Positions 18,027-26,698 of a stretch of DNA of 64,000 nt are shown piece by piece (positions within the stretch are counted from its first letter, which is position 1; each line of letters begins with the position of its first letter). The notes below the pieces were generated by a model, which saw only the letters and a program-made list of their open reading frames with translations, searched no databases and had not been told where the DNA came from. The DNA comes from Prevotella sp. HUN102 (GTDB taxonomy: Bacteria > Bacteroidota > Bacteroidia > Bacteroidales > Bacteroidaceae), in the NCBI RefSeq assembly GCF_000688375.1, contig NZ_JIAF01000001.1, positions 186,001 through 250,000 of the forward strand, written 5' to 3'. A program made the translations under genes and the position numbers.

Positions 18027-19238
18027 TTATGCCTCCAATGACTGTTTATACCAGTCGTAAAGTTTGCTTACTCCTTGTTCCAGTTCGATGGAATGGTGCC
18101 AGTTCAGGGAGTGGAGCTTGGTTACGTCGATGAGTTTGCGGGGTGTACCGTCGGGTTTGGAATCGTCCCAGATGATATTGCCGGTAAAACCGATGGTGCT
18201 GACGATGAGTTGGGAAAGTTCCTTGATAGTGAGTTCCTTGCCTGTGCCGATGTTGATGTGGCAGTTACGGATTTCGCCGAGTGAGGGGATGGCACCGCCA
18301 CGGCCGTCGCTGTTGTTGCGGTCTACTGTGCCGCTGGCAGAAGTGCCGAGATGGACGCTGGAATATTTCTCGATGCCGATGATGTCCTTGAAATCTACAT
18401 TCAGGAGGATGTGTACGGAGGCATCAGCCATATCCTCGCTCCAAAGAAATTCGCGGAGAGGAGAGCCTGTGCCCCAAAGGGTAACTTTGTTGCTTTCGAT
18501 GCCGTAGAATGCAAGAGCTTTCAAAATGCGTTCCTGAAAGCTGTTGCCGTCCACGTTTTCCTTGCCAATCTGTTCGCTGAGCTTAGCCACGGGATTGATA
18601 GGACGCTTATTCATATCCACCCTGATGGCATCCCAGTTGTTTTCGTGGATGAGCTTGGCCAGATATATCTTGCGCATCATTGCCGGCATTACGTGGCTGT
18701 TTTCCAAATGGAAATTGTCGTTTGGCCCATACAGGTTGGTCGGCATAACAGCGATGTAGTTTGTACCATATTGCAAGTTGTAGCTTTCGCACATTTTCAG
18801 TCCGGCAATCTTTGCGATGGCATATTCCTCGTTGCTGTATTCCAGAGGAGAGGTAAGGAGTGCGTCTTCCTTCATCGGCTGTGGCGCATCTTTGGGATAG
18901 ATGCAGGTGGAACCTAAAAAGAGAAGTTTCTTTACCTTATGTTTGTAAGCACTTGAGAATACGTTGCACTGCATCTGCATATTCTGCATTATGAAGTCGG
19001 CACGGTAGAGGCTGTTTGCCATAATGCCACCGACGAATGCTGCGGCAAGGACTACTGCATCGGGCTTTTCGGTAGCAAAGAAATCTTCAACTGCTTGTTG
19101 GTTCGTGAGGTCAAGCTCAGAGTGAGTGCGACCAATCAGGTTGGTATAGCCACGGGCTTCGAGGTTCTTCCATATCGCAGAACCTACGAGGCCACGGTGG
19201 CCGGCGATGTATATCTTGGAATTTTTATTTAATGTCAT
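18027..19238 (-). CDS. fcl: GDP-L-fucose synthase
   Basis: A 403-residue short-chain dehydrogenase. IYIAGHRGLVGSAIWKNLE is the NADP-binding motif, STCIYPKDAPQPMKE the family-specific strand, and YAIAKIAGL the catalytic YxxxK. The enzyme epimerises and reduces GDP-4-keto-6-deoxymannose, the product of Gmd, to GDP-L-fucose. It is longer than the roughly 310-320 residues of typical Fcl because of an insertion around residues 195-245, as seen in some Bacteroidetes members. It is separated from gmd by the GxxExxY gene and its flanking repeats. Confidence 0.95.
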   Translation of the reverse strand: MTLNKNSKIYIAGHRGLVGSAIWKNLEARGYTNLIGRTHSELDLTNQQAVEDFFATEKPDAVVLAAAFVGGIMANSLYRADFIMQNMQMQCNVFSSAYKHKVKKLLFLGSTCIYPKDAPQPMKEDALLTSPLEYSNEEYAIAKIAGLKMCESYNLQYGTNYIAVMPTNLYGPNDNFHLENSHVMPAMMRKIYLAKLIHENNWDAIRVDMNKRPINPVAKLSEQIGKENVDGNSFQERILKALAFYGIESNKVTLWGTGSPLREFLWSEDMADASVHILLNVDFKDIIGIEKYSSVHLGTSASGTVDRNNSDGRGGAIPSLGEIRNCHINIGTGKELTIKELSQLIVSTIGFTGNIIWDDSKPDGTPRKLIDVTKLHSLNWHHSIELEQGVSKLYDWYKQSLEA

Positions 19239-19258
19239 TTTCTTCTTGCAGATTATGG

Positions 19259-19400
19259 AATAATATTCTTGCAGATGTTAATATGTGGTTCTCGCAGATT
19301 TCGGAGATTCCGCTGATGCTTCTCGGAGATAAGAGTAAGGATATTCTCGCAGATTTCGCTGATAACGCAGATATTCTGTTCTGTTGTTTTTGTGTATGCA
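19259..19400. repeat. CGCAGATTTCG-type dispersed repeat cluster
   Basis: Contains TTCTCGCAGATTTCGGAGAT, a degenerate TCTCGGAGATAAGAG, and TTCTCGCAGATTTCGCTGAT followed by AACGCAGATATTC. The same word family recurs at 19801-19905, 23152-23358, 38741-38850 and 63550-63622. This copy fills the gap between the GxxExxY gene and fcl. Confidence 0.7.
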
Positions 19401-19406
19401 ATAATT

Positions 19407-19784
19407 TTACAAGTGATTGACAACTCGATGAATGTTCTGACGAATGTTGTCGGTATTGAAATTTACGAGTATTCCTAATTTTTTGTTACTTAGGCGAAGA
19501 TAGGTCAGAAGTTGTTTGAAGAAAACGTTCTGCATTTCGCTGACAGATTTTAGTTCGATAATTACCTTATTTTCTACTATTATATCTGCTCTTAAATCGT
19601 TCCCAAACGACTGACCATCATATATTATAGGAATTGAAATCTGACTTTCTGCTTTTAGTCCTCTTTTCTTGAGTTCATAAAGAAGAACTTTCTCGTAAAC
19701 ATTCTCAAGTAGCCCCGGACCTAAAGAATTGTAAACGTTGTATATGGCACCAATGACTTCGTATGATATATCATTTTCTGTCAT
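19407..19784 (-). CDS. GxxExxY family protein
   Basis: A 125-residue protein starting at the ATG that gives MTENDISYEVIGAIYNVY; the frame is open to 19853 but GxxExxY proteins usually start at this motif. The name-giving signature GLLENVY (within LGPGLLENVYEKVLLYEL) and the DIIVENKVIIELKS stretch, resembling a PD-(D/E)xK nuclease core, are present. No function is established for the family. It sits inside a repeat island that splits gmd from fcl, so it is probably a cargo gene of that island rather than part of fucose synthesis. Confidence 0.85.
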   Translation of the reverse strand: MTENDISYEVIGAIYNVYNSLGPGLLENVYEKVLLYELKKRGLKAESQISIPIIYDGQSFGNDLRADIIVENKVIIELKSVSEMQNVFFKQLLTYLRLSNKKLGILVNFNTDNIRQNIHRVVNHL

Positions 19785-19800
19785 ACTTCTTAGTGATTGG

Positions 19801-19905
19801 TATTTTTTTTGCAGATTGCATAGATTTATACTGAAGTGTTCTTTGGTAAACATTTACAATTTAATATCTGCGCCATCTGCGAAATCTGCGAGAGATTTCT
19901 ACTTT
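19801..19905. repeat. CGCAGATTTCG-type dispersed repeat cluster, second side of the GxxExxY gene
   Basis: Holds TTTTGCAGATTGCATAGATT at the 5' side and, before the gmd stop, AATATCTGCGCCATCTGCGA with AATCTGCGAGAGATTTC. The orientation of the TCTGCG words is opposite to those at 19259-19400, so the GxxExxY gene is bracketed by loosely inverted copies. Confidence 0.65.
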
Positions 19906-20996
19906 ACTATCCCTTTCTCGAGATATTCTGCGAGATTCACGTGGACACGGGAGGCGGCATCGTCGCCGGCAACTTTCTTCATATCGCTGTCTACCATAAT
20001 CTTTACCAATTCCTCGAATGAGGTCTTGGTGGGATTCCAACCTAATTTGGCCTTGGCCTTGGTAGGGTCGCCCCACAGGTCTACAACATCCGTTGGGCGG
20101 AAGAAGTCGGGAGACACTTCAACGAGGACTTTGCCAGTAGCCTTGTCGATACCCTTTTCGTTCACGCCTTCGCCTTCCCACTGCAATTCAATGCCTACAT
20201 ATTGGAAAGCAAGTTGCGTAAATTCACGGACGGTGTGCTGTTCTCCGGTAGCGATAACGAAGTCTTCCGGTTTCTCGTTCTGCAAAATGAGCCACATACA
20301 TTCCACGTAGTCCTTTGCATATCCCCAGTCGCGGCGAGAATCGAGATTGCCCAGATACAGCTTTTCCTGCTTGTTCTGCTTGATTCGTGCGGCAGCCAGC
20401 GTAATCTTGCGCGTTACGAATGTTTCGCCGCGGCGTTCGCTCTCGTGATTGAACAGGATGCCGTTGCAGGCAAACATATTGTAGGCGTCGCGATATTCCT
20501 TCATTATCCAGAAACCATAGAGCTTTGCCACGGCATAGGGGCTGTATGGGTGGAAAGGCGTGTTCTCGTTCTGCGGCACTTCCTCCACCTTGCCGTAGAG
20601 TTCGGAAGTGGAAGCCTGATAGACACGGCACGTTTCCGTGAGTCCACAGGCTCTTACTGCCTCCAAAATGCGGAGCACGCCGACAGCATCAACGTCTGCC
20701 GTGTATTCGGGAGCATCGAAACTTACCTGCACGTGGCTCTGGGCAGCGAGGTTATATATCTCGTCGGGACGGAGCTGACCTACCAAACTTACGATACACA
20801 TCGAATCGCTGAGGTCGCCATAGTGCAGATGGAACTGAGGATTGCCCTCCAAATGCGCAATGCGCTCGCGATAGTCTACGGACGAACGACGGATGATGCC
20901 GTGAACATCGTAGCCCTTTTCGATAAGAAACTCTGCAAGATAGCTGCCGTCTTGCCCCGTAATGCCAGTGATTAATGCTATTTTTCGATTTTCCAT
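19899..20996 (-). CDS. gmd: GDP-mannose 4,6-dehydratase
   Basis: A 365-residue short-chain dehydrogenase. [19 protein letters not shown] is the NADP-binding loop, [18 protein letters not shown] and [14 protein letters not shown] (YxxxK) are characteristic of Gmd. It converts GDP-mannose to GDP-4-keto-6-deoxymannose for Fcl. Its start overlaps the glf stop by one base (TAATG). Codon use is richer in G and C than in the glycosyltransferase genes further down the operon, so this part looks like the conserved host-like end of the locus. Confidence 0.97.
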   Translation of the reverse strand: MENRKIALITGITGQDGSYLAEFLIEKGYDVHGIIRRSSVDYRERIAHLEGNPQFHLHYGDLSDSMCIVSLVGQLRPDEIYNLAAQSHVQVSFDAPEYTADVDAVGVLRILEAVRACGLTETCRVYQASTSELYGKVEEVPQNENTPFHPYSPYAVAKLYGFWIMKEYRDAYNMFACNGILFNHESERRGETFVTRKITLAAARIKQNKQEKLYLGNLDSRRDWGYAKDYVECMWLILQNEKPEDFVIATGEQHTVREFTQLAFQYVGIELQWEGEGVNEKGIDKATGKVLVEVSPDFFRPTDVVDLWGDPTKAKAKLGWNPTKTSFEELVKIMVDSDMKKVAGDDAASRVHVNLAEYLEKGIVK

Positions 20997-22123
20997 TATA
21001 GATTCATTTTCAGCACCTTGTCTACGATAGGTGCCATATCGTAGTATTTGTATTCAGCCAGACGCCCTCCGAAGACCACATTCTTTTCCTCGTCTGCGAG
21101 TCGTTTGTACTGAAGATACAGATTATTGTTTTTCTCGTCGTTCACAGGATAATACGGTTCCATACCCTCCTGCCATTCCGTGGAGTATTCCTTGCTGATG
21201 ATGGTCTTGGATATTTTCTCCACTTCCTGTCCGAACATTTCAAAATGCTTGTGCTCAATCACACGTGTGTAAGGCGTTTCCCTATCCGTGTAATTGACAA
21301 CGGCATTTCCCTGATAATTGCTTGTGTTGATAACTTCTTCTTCAAAGCGAACCGTGCGGTACTCCAGTTTGCCGAACTGATAGTTGTAAAACTCGTCAAT
21401 CTTGCCCGTGAAGATAATTTTGTCGGCAATGCCTGTCCAGTGCTCTCTGTTGTCGAAGAAGTTCGTTTCGGTCTTGGTGTCCGTTCCTTTGAGCAAGGCT
21501 GCAATCAGTTTGTTGTAGCCACCCTTTGGAATGCCTTGATAGGTGTCGTTGAAATAGTTGTTGTCGAACACCATTCTTACCGGCAGTCGCTTGATGATGA
21601 ACGCCGGCAGGTCGGTGCATTTGCGTCCCCACTGCTTCTCGGTATAGCCCTTGATGAGCTTTTCGTATATGTCTTTTCCAATCAGCGTTAAAGCCTGTTC
21701 CTCCAGATTTCGAGGCTCGGCTATTCCCTCGGCATTCATTCTCGCAAGAGCTTCGGCACGCTGTTCTTCAATCTTGGCTCTGGCATCTTCGGGCGTAACT
21801 GTTCCCCACATCTGATAGAACGTATTCATATTGAAGGGGAGATTGTAGAGCTGACCTTTATAATTGGCAATGGGAGAGTTGGTGTACCGGTTGAACTCCA
21901 CGAGTGAATTTACGAAGTCCCAAACAGTCTTGCTCGATGTATGAAAAATGTGCGCACCATAGGTGTGTACATTGATTCCCTCTTTGCATTCGCAATACAG
22001 ATTGCCGCCGAGCTGTGGACGCTGGTCTATGACCAGACAACTCTTGCCTTGCTTTCGGGCTTTGTAGGCGCACATTGCGCCGAAAAGTCCGGCTCCGACT
22101 ATAAGGTAATCGTATTGTTTCAT
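20996..22123 (-). CDS. glf: UDP-galactopyranose mutase
   Basis: A 375-residue flavoprotein. [17 protein letters not shown] is the FAD-binding motif, [20 protein letters not shown] and [20 protein letters not shown] are conserved Glf segments. It interconverts UDP-galactopyranose and UDP-galactofuranose, so the polymer probably contains galactofuranose. It is the first gene of the leftward locus and is preceded by a roughly 300-nt leader and a near-consensus promoter. Confidence 0.97.
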   Translation of the reverse strand: MKQYDYLIVGAGLFGAMCAYKARKQGKSCLVIDQRPQLGGNLYCECKEGINVHTYGAHIFHTSSKTVWDFVNSLVEFNRYTNSPIANYKGQLYNLPFNMNTFYQMWGTVTPEDARAKIEEQRAEALARMNAEGIAEPRNLEEQALTLIGKDIYEKLIKGYTEKQWGRKCTDLPAFIIKRLPVRMVFDNNYFNDTYQGIPKGGYNKLIAALLKGTDTKTETNFFDNREHWTGIADKIIFTGKIDEFYNYQFGKLEYRTVRFEEEVINTSNYQGNAVVNYTDRETPYTRVIEHKHFEMFGQEVEKISKTIISKEYSTEWQEGMEPYYPVNDEKNNNLYLQYKRLADEEKNVVFGGRLAEYKYYDMAPIVDKVLKMNL

Positions 22124-22425
22124 TACTGGAATCAGCGAAAAAGTATCGGATTCATTCGAGCAGATATTTGTGCTGAAGCGTATGTTTCGTTCAGAACCTA
22201 TCCTAAAAAAGAAGAAGATTTGATATCTTGTTCTTGTTTCTCAATCGCTTTGCCTTTGAAGATGAATTGCTCCGTTCGTATCAGGTTTGCGTCAGGAATA
22301 CAGAATCCTCTCCTCTTTATATGGAATAAAAAGGACAGTAGCTACCTGTATCCAACAGCAACCTCCACATTTAGGCACAATGCCCGCAGAGCAATTTGAG
22401 TCAGATTTTTTGTATTATTTGAGGA

Positions 22426-22457
22426 CAAAGGTAGTCATAATTATTCATAAATGCAAA
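22426..22457 (-). promoter_or_regulatory. Bacteroidetes sigma-A type promoter for the polysaccharide operon
   Basis: On the minus strand TTTG (plus 22454-22457) is followed after 20 nt by TACCTTTG (plus 22426-22433), matching TTTG-N19-21-TAnnTTTG. Transcription should begin near 22420, leaving a leader of about 297 nt before the glf ATG at 22123. Nothing resembling an upxY/upxZ regulator pair precedes the operon. Confidence 0.8.
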
Positions 22458-22971
22458 AAATATTAACGATAATATGGGTTGTGCCGAATAAATGTTCCAA
22501 TTTTGTGAATAGAATTAAGAAAAAAGAAGATTTTGAGATTTTTCTTTCTGTCTCTGTGATAGGCTCCCAATACTCGGGATAAGCTCGAATCCATCGGCTG
22601 AAAACTGTAAGAATGGGTAAAAAAACGGAATAGTAAATTGCGGGAATGGGACAAGGTGGGATGGGAAAGGGAAGAATGAGAATGGTACGACAGGATAAAG
22701 ATTTATCCGTCTGGCGTGCTCTTCTTTCAATTTTGCTTATTCTGAATTTTATTTACAATATGGTCTGTATAATTTCGATATTCTGAAAGAGATATTTTTT
22801 GTTTTCAAATATGCGAATTTTGAGCGAAATTGTAAGTGGTTGACTGTTAGGTGTTTATGTTTTTGAGCGTTTTTTTGTCTGAATTTTCTGTTTAATAAGA
22901 GGATAAATAGGACTATATAATTCGTTGATAGAACATAATTTATTATTCGTTTTATGCAGTATTACATTATG
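22458..22971. other. Intergenic stretch without recognisable gene
   Basis: Part of the 1.25-kb gap between the divergent glf and mtgA genes. It is AT-rich with a G/A-rich patch around 22650-22690 (repeated GGGAATGGGA-like words). No ORF here has family-like character, and I see no RNA gene. Confidence 0.5.
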
Positions 22972-23060
22972 TTCTTGCGAAGAATGGAAAACAATCTTCG
23001 CAAGAATGAAAACTGAATGTGCGATAATTGCGAGACGACACTCGCAAATCCATCTTCAGA
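22972..23060. repeat. GCGAAGAATG palindrome pair, copy 1
   Basis: Arms TTCTTGCGAAGA (22972-22983) and TCTTCGCAAGAA (22995-23006) form a perfect 12-bp stem. It is followed by a weaker TTGCGAG/CTCGCAA hairpin around 23028-23047. The same palindrome family occurs at 31264, 38952 and 47467. Confidence 0.75.
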
Positions 23061-23151
23061 GTGTCGAAAAATGGGCTTTGTTTCTCTAAAATGAGAATTT
23101 AGAATAGCCGTTTTTAAGTAATTAATATTTACAATACATCTTGCGAATAGT

Positions 23152-23358
23152 CTCTCGCAGATTTCGCAAATCCCGCTGATCTATTCTTTGGATTGGTATA
23201 AATAAATTTGCGTAATCTGCGCTATCTGCGAGAAATAAACTCATACGGATTTCGCAAATCCCGCAGATTTATGTTTGAGACAAGGATAAACATTCGCATA
23301 ATCTGTGGCATCAGCGAGAAAATAATCTCACACGAATTTCGCAGATAGTGCAGATTTT
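23152..23358. repeat. CGCAGATTTCG-type repeat array upstream of mtgA
   Basis: Two imperfect units of roughly 100 bp, each made of CTCGCAGATTTCGCAAATCC-type words followed by oppositely oriented TGCGTAATCTGCGCTATCTG-type words. Each unit could fold into a long imperfect hairpin. The array runs into the mtgA promoter. Confidence 0.7.
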
Positions 23359-23369
23359 TAGTAACTTTG
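23337..23369 (+). promoter_or_regulatory. Promoter of mtgA, overlapping the repeat array
   Basis: TAACTTTG at 23362-23369 is a perfect TAnnTTTG box; 21 nt upstream is TTTC (23337-23340) as a degenerate upstream box. The box ends 8 nt before the ATG at 23378, so the message would be leaderless or nearly so. This rules out the earlier GTG at 23348 as the start. Confidence 0.7.
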
Positions 23370-23377
23370 CAATCATT

Positions 23378-24076
23378 ATGGTCAAGATAGTAAAGAAAAT
23401 ATTCAAAATAGTGAGGTGGACAATGGCATTGCTGTTTGTCTCAAGCATTCTTGCCGTTGTCGTCTATCGTTTCATACCCGTTTATTTCACGCCCCTGATG
23501 ATATCAAGATGCTTTGAGCAGATAGAGAAAGGGGAGGACATAAAGCTGTATCACGACTGGATTTCGCTGGAGGAAATGCCGCCCTCGATGCCTCTTGCCG
23601 TGATGGCGAGCGAAGATCAGCGATTCCTCATTCATCACGGTTTCGACTATGATGCCATCCAGCAGGCGGCGCGTGCCCATCTGGAGGACGGAAAGAAGCT
23701 GCGAGGAGGTTCCACTATCTCGCAGCAGACGGCCAAGAACGTTTTTCTCTGGCAGGGAAGGTCGTGGGTGCGAAAAGGACTTGAGGCCTATTTCACGTTC
23801 CTCATCGAACTGATGTGGAGCAAGCAGCGCATAATGGAGGTTTATCTCAATTCCATCGAAATGGGTGATGGCATCTATGGCATTCAGGCGTGTGCCGAAG
23901 AACACTTCGGACTGGATGCAAAGAATCTTTCCCGACTGGACTGTGCGCTCATTGCAGCGACGCTGCCGAATCCAAGGAAATATTCATCCAAATATCCTGA
24001 CGACTATATGCGCAGGCGTGTGCGCTGGATTGACAGGCAGATGAGGCCGATGAAGCCGTTCCCTGCCGAGCATTAG
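23378..24076 (+). CDS. mtgA: Monofunctional biosynthetic peptidoglycan transglycosylase
   Basis: A 232-residue GT51 enzyme with an N-terminal membrane anchor (WTMALLFVSSILAVVVYRFI). The catalytic ASEDQRFLIHHGFDYDAIQQ, with the first glutamate, and RGGSTISQQTAKNVFLW motifs are intact, and there is no penicillin-binding transpeptidase domain. It polymerises lipid II into glycan strands at the outer face of the inner membrane. The start is set by the promoter box 8 nt upstream. The gene is followed by the helicase gene after 68 nt. Confidence 0.95.
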   Translation: MVKIVKKIFKIVRWTMALLFVSSILAVVVYRFIPVYFTPLMISRCFEQIEKGEDIKLYHDWISLEEMPPSMPLAVMASEDQRFLIHHGFDYDAIQQAARAHLEDGKKLRGGSTISQQTAKNVFLWQGRSWVRKGLEAYFTFLIELMWSKQRIMEVYLNSIEMGDGIYGIQACAEEHFGLDAKNLSRLDCALIAATLPNPRKYSSKYPDDYMRRRVRWIDRQMRPMKPFPAEH

Positions 24077-24144
24077 GTATGCGCCGAACACGCTTTGAGA
24101 GGAGATGACCACAGAAAATTGCGAGAAAGAAAAGCATTGAACGA

Positions 24145-26649
24145 ATGAAAATGGAAGATAGAAGCCAAGAGCTATTGGCTGAACTGAACGAGCGTCAGCG
24201 CGAGGCTGTTGAGTATTGCGACGGAGCTTCACTGGTGATTGCCGGTGCAGGTTCGGGCAAGACACGTGTGCTGACCTATAAGATAGCCTACTTGATAGAA
24301 CAGGGGTTGGAACCCTATCGGATACTTGCCCTTACGTTTACCAACAAGGCTGCAAGGGAAATGAAGGAACGTATCGGAAAACTGGTGGACAGTCAGAAAG
24401 CCAATCAGCTTTATATGGGTACTTTCCATTCGGTTTTCTCAAGAATATTGCGTGCCGAGGCCGATAAGATAGGCTATAATTCAAACTTTACGATATACGA
24501 TGAAAGCGATTCGCGCTCATTGCTGAAGAGCATCATCAAGGGAATGGGACTGGACGAGAAGAAATACAAGCCCAGTTCTGTGCATTCCTATATATCAATG
24601 GCGAAGAACCATCTGATAACTGCTGCCCTATATGCCAACGACAGGGCGGCACGGGAGCGCGATAGGAATATGAAGATGGAGGCTGTGAGCCAGATATATA
24701 CGGCTTACGATGCAAGATGCCGCCAAGCCAACGCAATGGACTTCGACGACTTGCTGCTGAATACCTTCCAGTTGTTCAGCGAGCACGAGGAAGTGAGAAG
24801 CAAATATGCTGAGAGATTCCAGTATGTACTCGTAGACGAGTATCAGGACACGAACTTTGCACAGGTGTCCATCGTGGGGCAGTTGGCGGCAAAGCACCAG
24901 AGGGTCTGTGTCGTCGGCGACGATTTTCAGAGCATTTACTCATTTCGTGGTGCGAATATCGACAATATTCTCGATTTTCAGCAGAAGTTCGCCAATGCAA
25001 GAACGTTCAAGTTGGAGCGGAACTATCGTTCCACGCAGAATATCGTGCGGGCTGCCAACTCGCTGATGAAGCACAATGCCCGTCAGATTCCGAAGGACGT
25101 GTATTCCGAAGAGGGAGTGGGGCAGAAGATTTCCTACAAACCGTGTTACAGCGATAAGGAAGAGGCGATGGTTGTAGTGAAGGAGATACAGCGGCTGAAG
25201 CGTGCCGAGGGATGCGGCTACGATGGTTTTGCCATCTTGTACCGAACAAACTCGCAGAGCAGGAGCTTCGAGGACGAGCTGCGCAAGAATGCTGTGCCGT
25301 ATAAGATATATGGTGGCTTGTCGTTCTATCAGCGAAAAGAAATCAAGGATATCATCGCCTATTTCCGATTAGTGGCGAATCCAAATGACGAGGAGGCTTT
25401 CAAGCGTATCATCAATTACCCCGCGCGGGGAATCGGTGCGACGACAGTGTTGAAAATAATAGAATGTGCGCAGACGAACGGGGTTAGCTTGTGGGATGTG
25501 CTAACAGCCCCCGACCGTTACGGACTGGATGTAAATAAGGGAACGATGGCGAAACTGAGTTCTTTTGCATCGCTCATCGTAGGTTTTATTCAGCGTCTGG
25601 CAGTTACGGATGCCTACGAATTGGGAAAGGAAATCATACAGATGAGCGGCATCGCACAGGATTTGATGTCGGGAACGGAGCCTGATGATTTGTCGCGCCG
25701 TGAGAATCTCGAAGAGTTTCTTGCCGGTATGCAGTCTTTTGTCGAAGGAAACCGGGAAGAGGGCAGGGGCGATGAGGTTTATCTGACCGACTTTCTTCAG
25801 GAAGTGGCACTCTATTCCGATCAGGATAAGGAAGAAGACGACCGTCCGAAGGTAACGCTGATGACCATTCACGCTGCCAAGGGACTGGAATTTCCCATCG
25901 TTTTCGTGGTCGGTCTGGAGGAAAACATCTTCCCCAGTCCTATGTCGGCAGATTCAAAACGGGGAATTGAGGAGGAGCGAAGGCTGCTCTATGTGGCGAT
26001 TACGCGTGCCGAGCGGCATTGCATCATAACGAATGCCAAGAACCGTTATCGTTTCGGTTCGATGCAGTTTGATAATCCGAGCCGATTCCTCAACGATATA
26101 GACCCAAGATTCATTGAAACGGAGGGGCTCGTGGGTGGCTCTACCGATAGAATGCCGTGGGACAGAGGCAGTTCTTCCGACAACTTCCGCGATTATGAGC
26201 CGAATAAGCCCTATACGGGCAGCAGGTCGTGGGGTCAGGATTACGGCAGGTTGGGTGGAAGATGGCAGAATTCCAATCCTGTTGCAAGTCAGTTCCGTGC
26301 CGATCCTAAGCCTAAGATAACCGAAAGGAAGGCTCCAGAGCGTGCCGTAGACCCTCTGTCGGAGCGCACAAAACAGAGATTGATGAGCGAAGGGGGCAAC
26401 TTCAGGCGTCTTTCCTCGGCGATGACGAATGGAGGACGCACGATGGATGCGCCGTCGCAGGACTTGTTTTCCTCTGCTTCGGGTGGGAATGGACTGTCGG
26501 AAGGTGCAACCATTGAGCATCAACGGTTCGGCATCGGCAAGGTGCTGAAGCTCGAAGGAGTGGGCGAGAATGCGAAGGCAACGGTGGAATTTGTGAATGC
26601 GGGCACGAAACAGTTGCTGCTAAAGTTTGCAAAATACAAGGTGTTGTAA
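24145..26649 (+). CDS. pcrA: UvrD/PcrA-type ATP-dependent DNA helicase
   Basis: An 834-residue superfamily 1A helicase. Motif I is AGAGSGKTRVLTYK (about residues 33-46), motif II VLVDEYQDTN, motif III GDDFQSIYSFRGA, and motif V/VI VTLMTIHAAKGLEFP and RRLLYVAITRAER. A disordered Gly/Arg/Ser-rich linker leads to a C-terminal Tudor-like domain (about 785-834, starting GATIEHQRFGIGKVLKLEG), as in PcrA. It unwinds DNA 3' to 5' in repair and removes RNA polymerase or recombinase roadblocks. The IS4-family element lies 49 nt after its stop. Confidence 0.93.
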   Translation: MKMEDRSQELLAELNERQREAVEYCDGASLVIAGAGSGKTRVLTYKIAYLIEQGLEPYRILALTFTNKAAREMKERIGKLVDSQKANQLYMGTFHSVFSRILRAEADKIGYNSNFTIYDESDSRSLLKSIIKGMGLDEKKYKPSSVHSYISMAKNHLITAALYANDRAARERDRNMKMEAVSQIYTAYDARCRQANAMDFDDLLLNTFQLFSEHEEVRSKYAERFQYVLVDEYQDTNFAQVSIVGQLAAKHQRVCVVGDDFQSIYSFRGANIDNILDFQQKFANARTFKLERNYRSTQNIVRAANSLMKHNARQIPKDVYSEEGVGQKISYKPCYSDKEEAMVVVKEIQRLKRAEGCGYDGFAILYRTNSQSRSFEDELRKNAVPYKIYGGLSFYQRKEIKDIIAYFRLVANPNDEEAFKRIINYPARGIGATTVLKIIECAQTNGVSLWDVLTAPDRYGLDVNKGTMAKLSSFASLIVGFIQRLAVTDAYELGKEIIQMSGIAQDLMSGTEPDDLSRRENLEEFLAGMQSFVEGNREEGRGDEVYLTDFLQEVALYSDQDKEEDDRPKVTLMTIHAAKGLEFPIVFVVGLEENIFPSPMSADSKRGIEEERRLLYVAITRAERHCIITNAKNRYRFGSMQFDNPSRFLNDIDPRFIETEGLVGGSTDRMPWDRGSSSDNFRDYEPNKPYTGSRSWGQDYGRLGGRWQNSNPVASQFRADPKPKITERKAPERAVDPLSERTKQRLMSEGGNFRRLSSAMTNGGRTMDAPSQDLFSSASGGNGLSEGATIEHQRFGIGKVLKLEGVGENAKATVEFVNAGTKQLLLKFAKYKVL

Positions 26650-26650
26650 G

Positions 26651-26698
26651 AAAGATAAGAGACTCTCTAAGGAAGATTTAAGATTCTCTAAGAAAAAA
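26651..26698. repeat. 21-bp degenerate tandem repeat, left part (interrupted by the IS element)
   Basis: Units at 26651-26671 and 26672-26692 share the pattern AAGAT-A-AG--TCTCTAAG. Two further units continue at 28010-28030 and 28031-28051 on the other side of the insertion. 26690-26698 (AAGAAAAAA) is the left copy of the 9-bp target duplication. Confidence 0.65.

Noticed and set aside
20202-20975. Open frame of 257 codons antisense to gmd
   Set aside because: Mirror of a clearly recognised gene.
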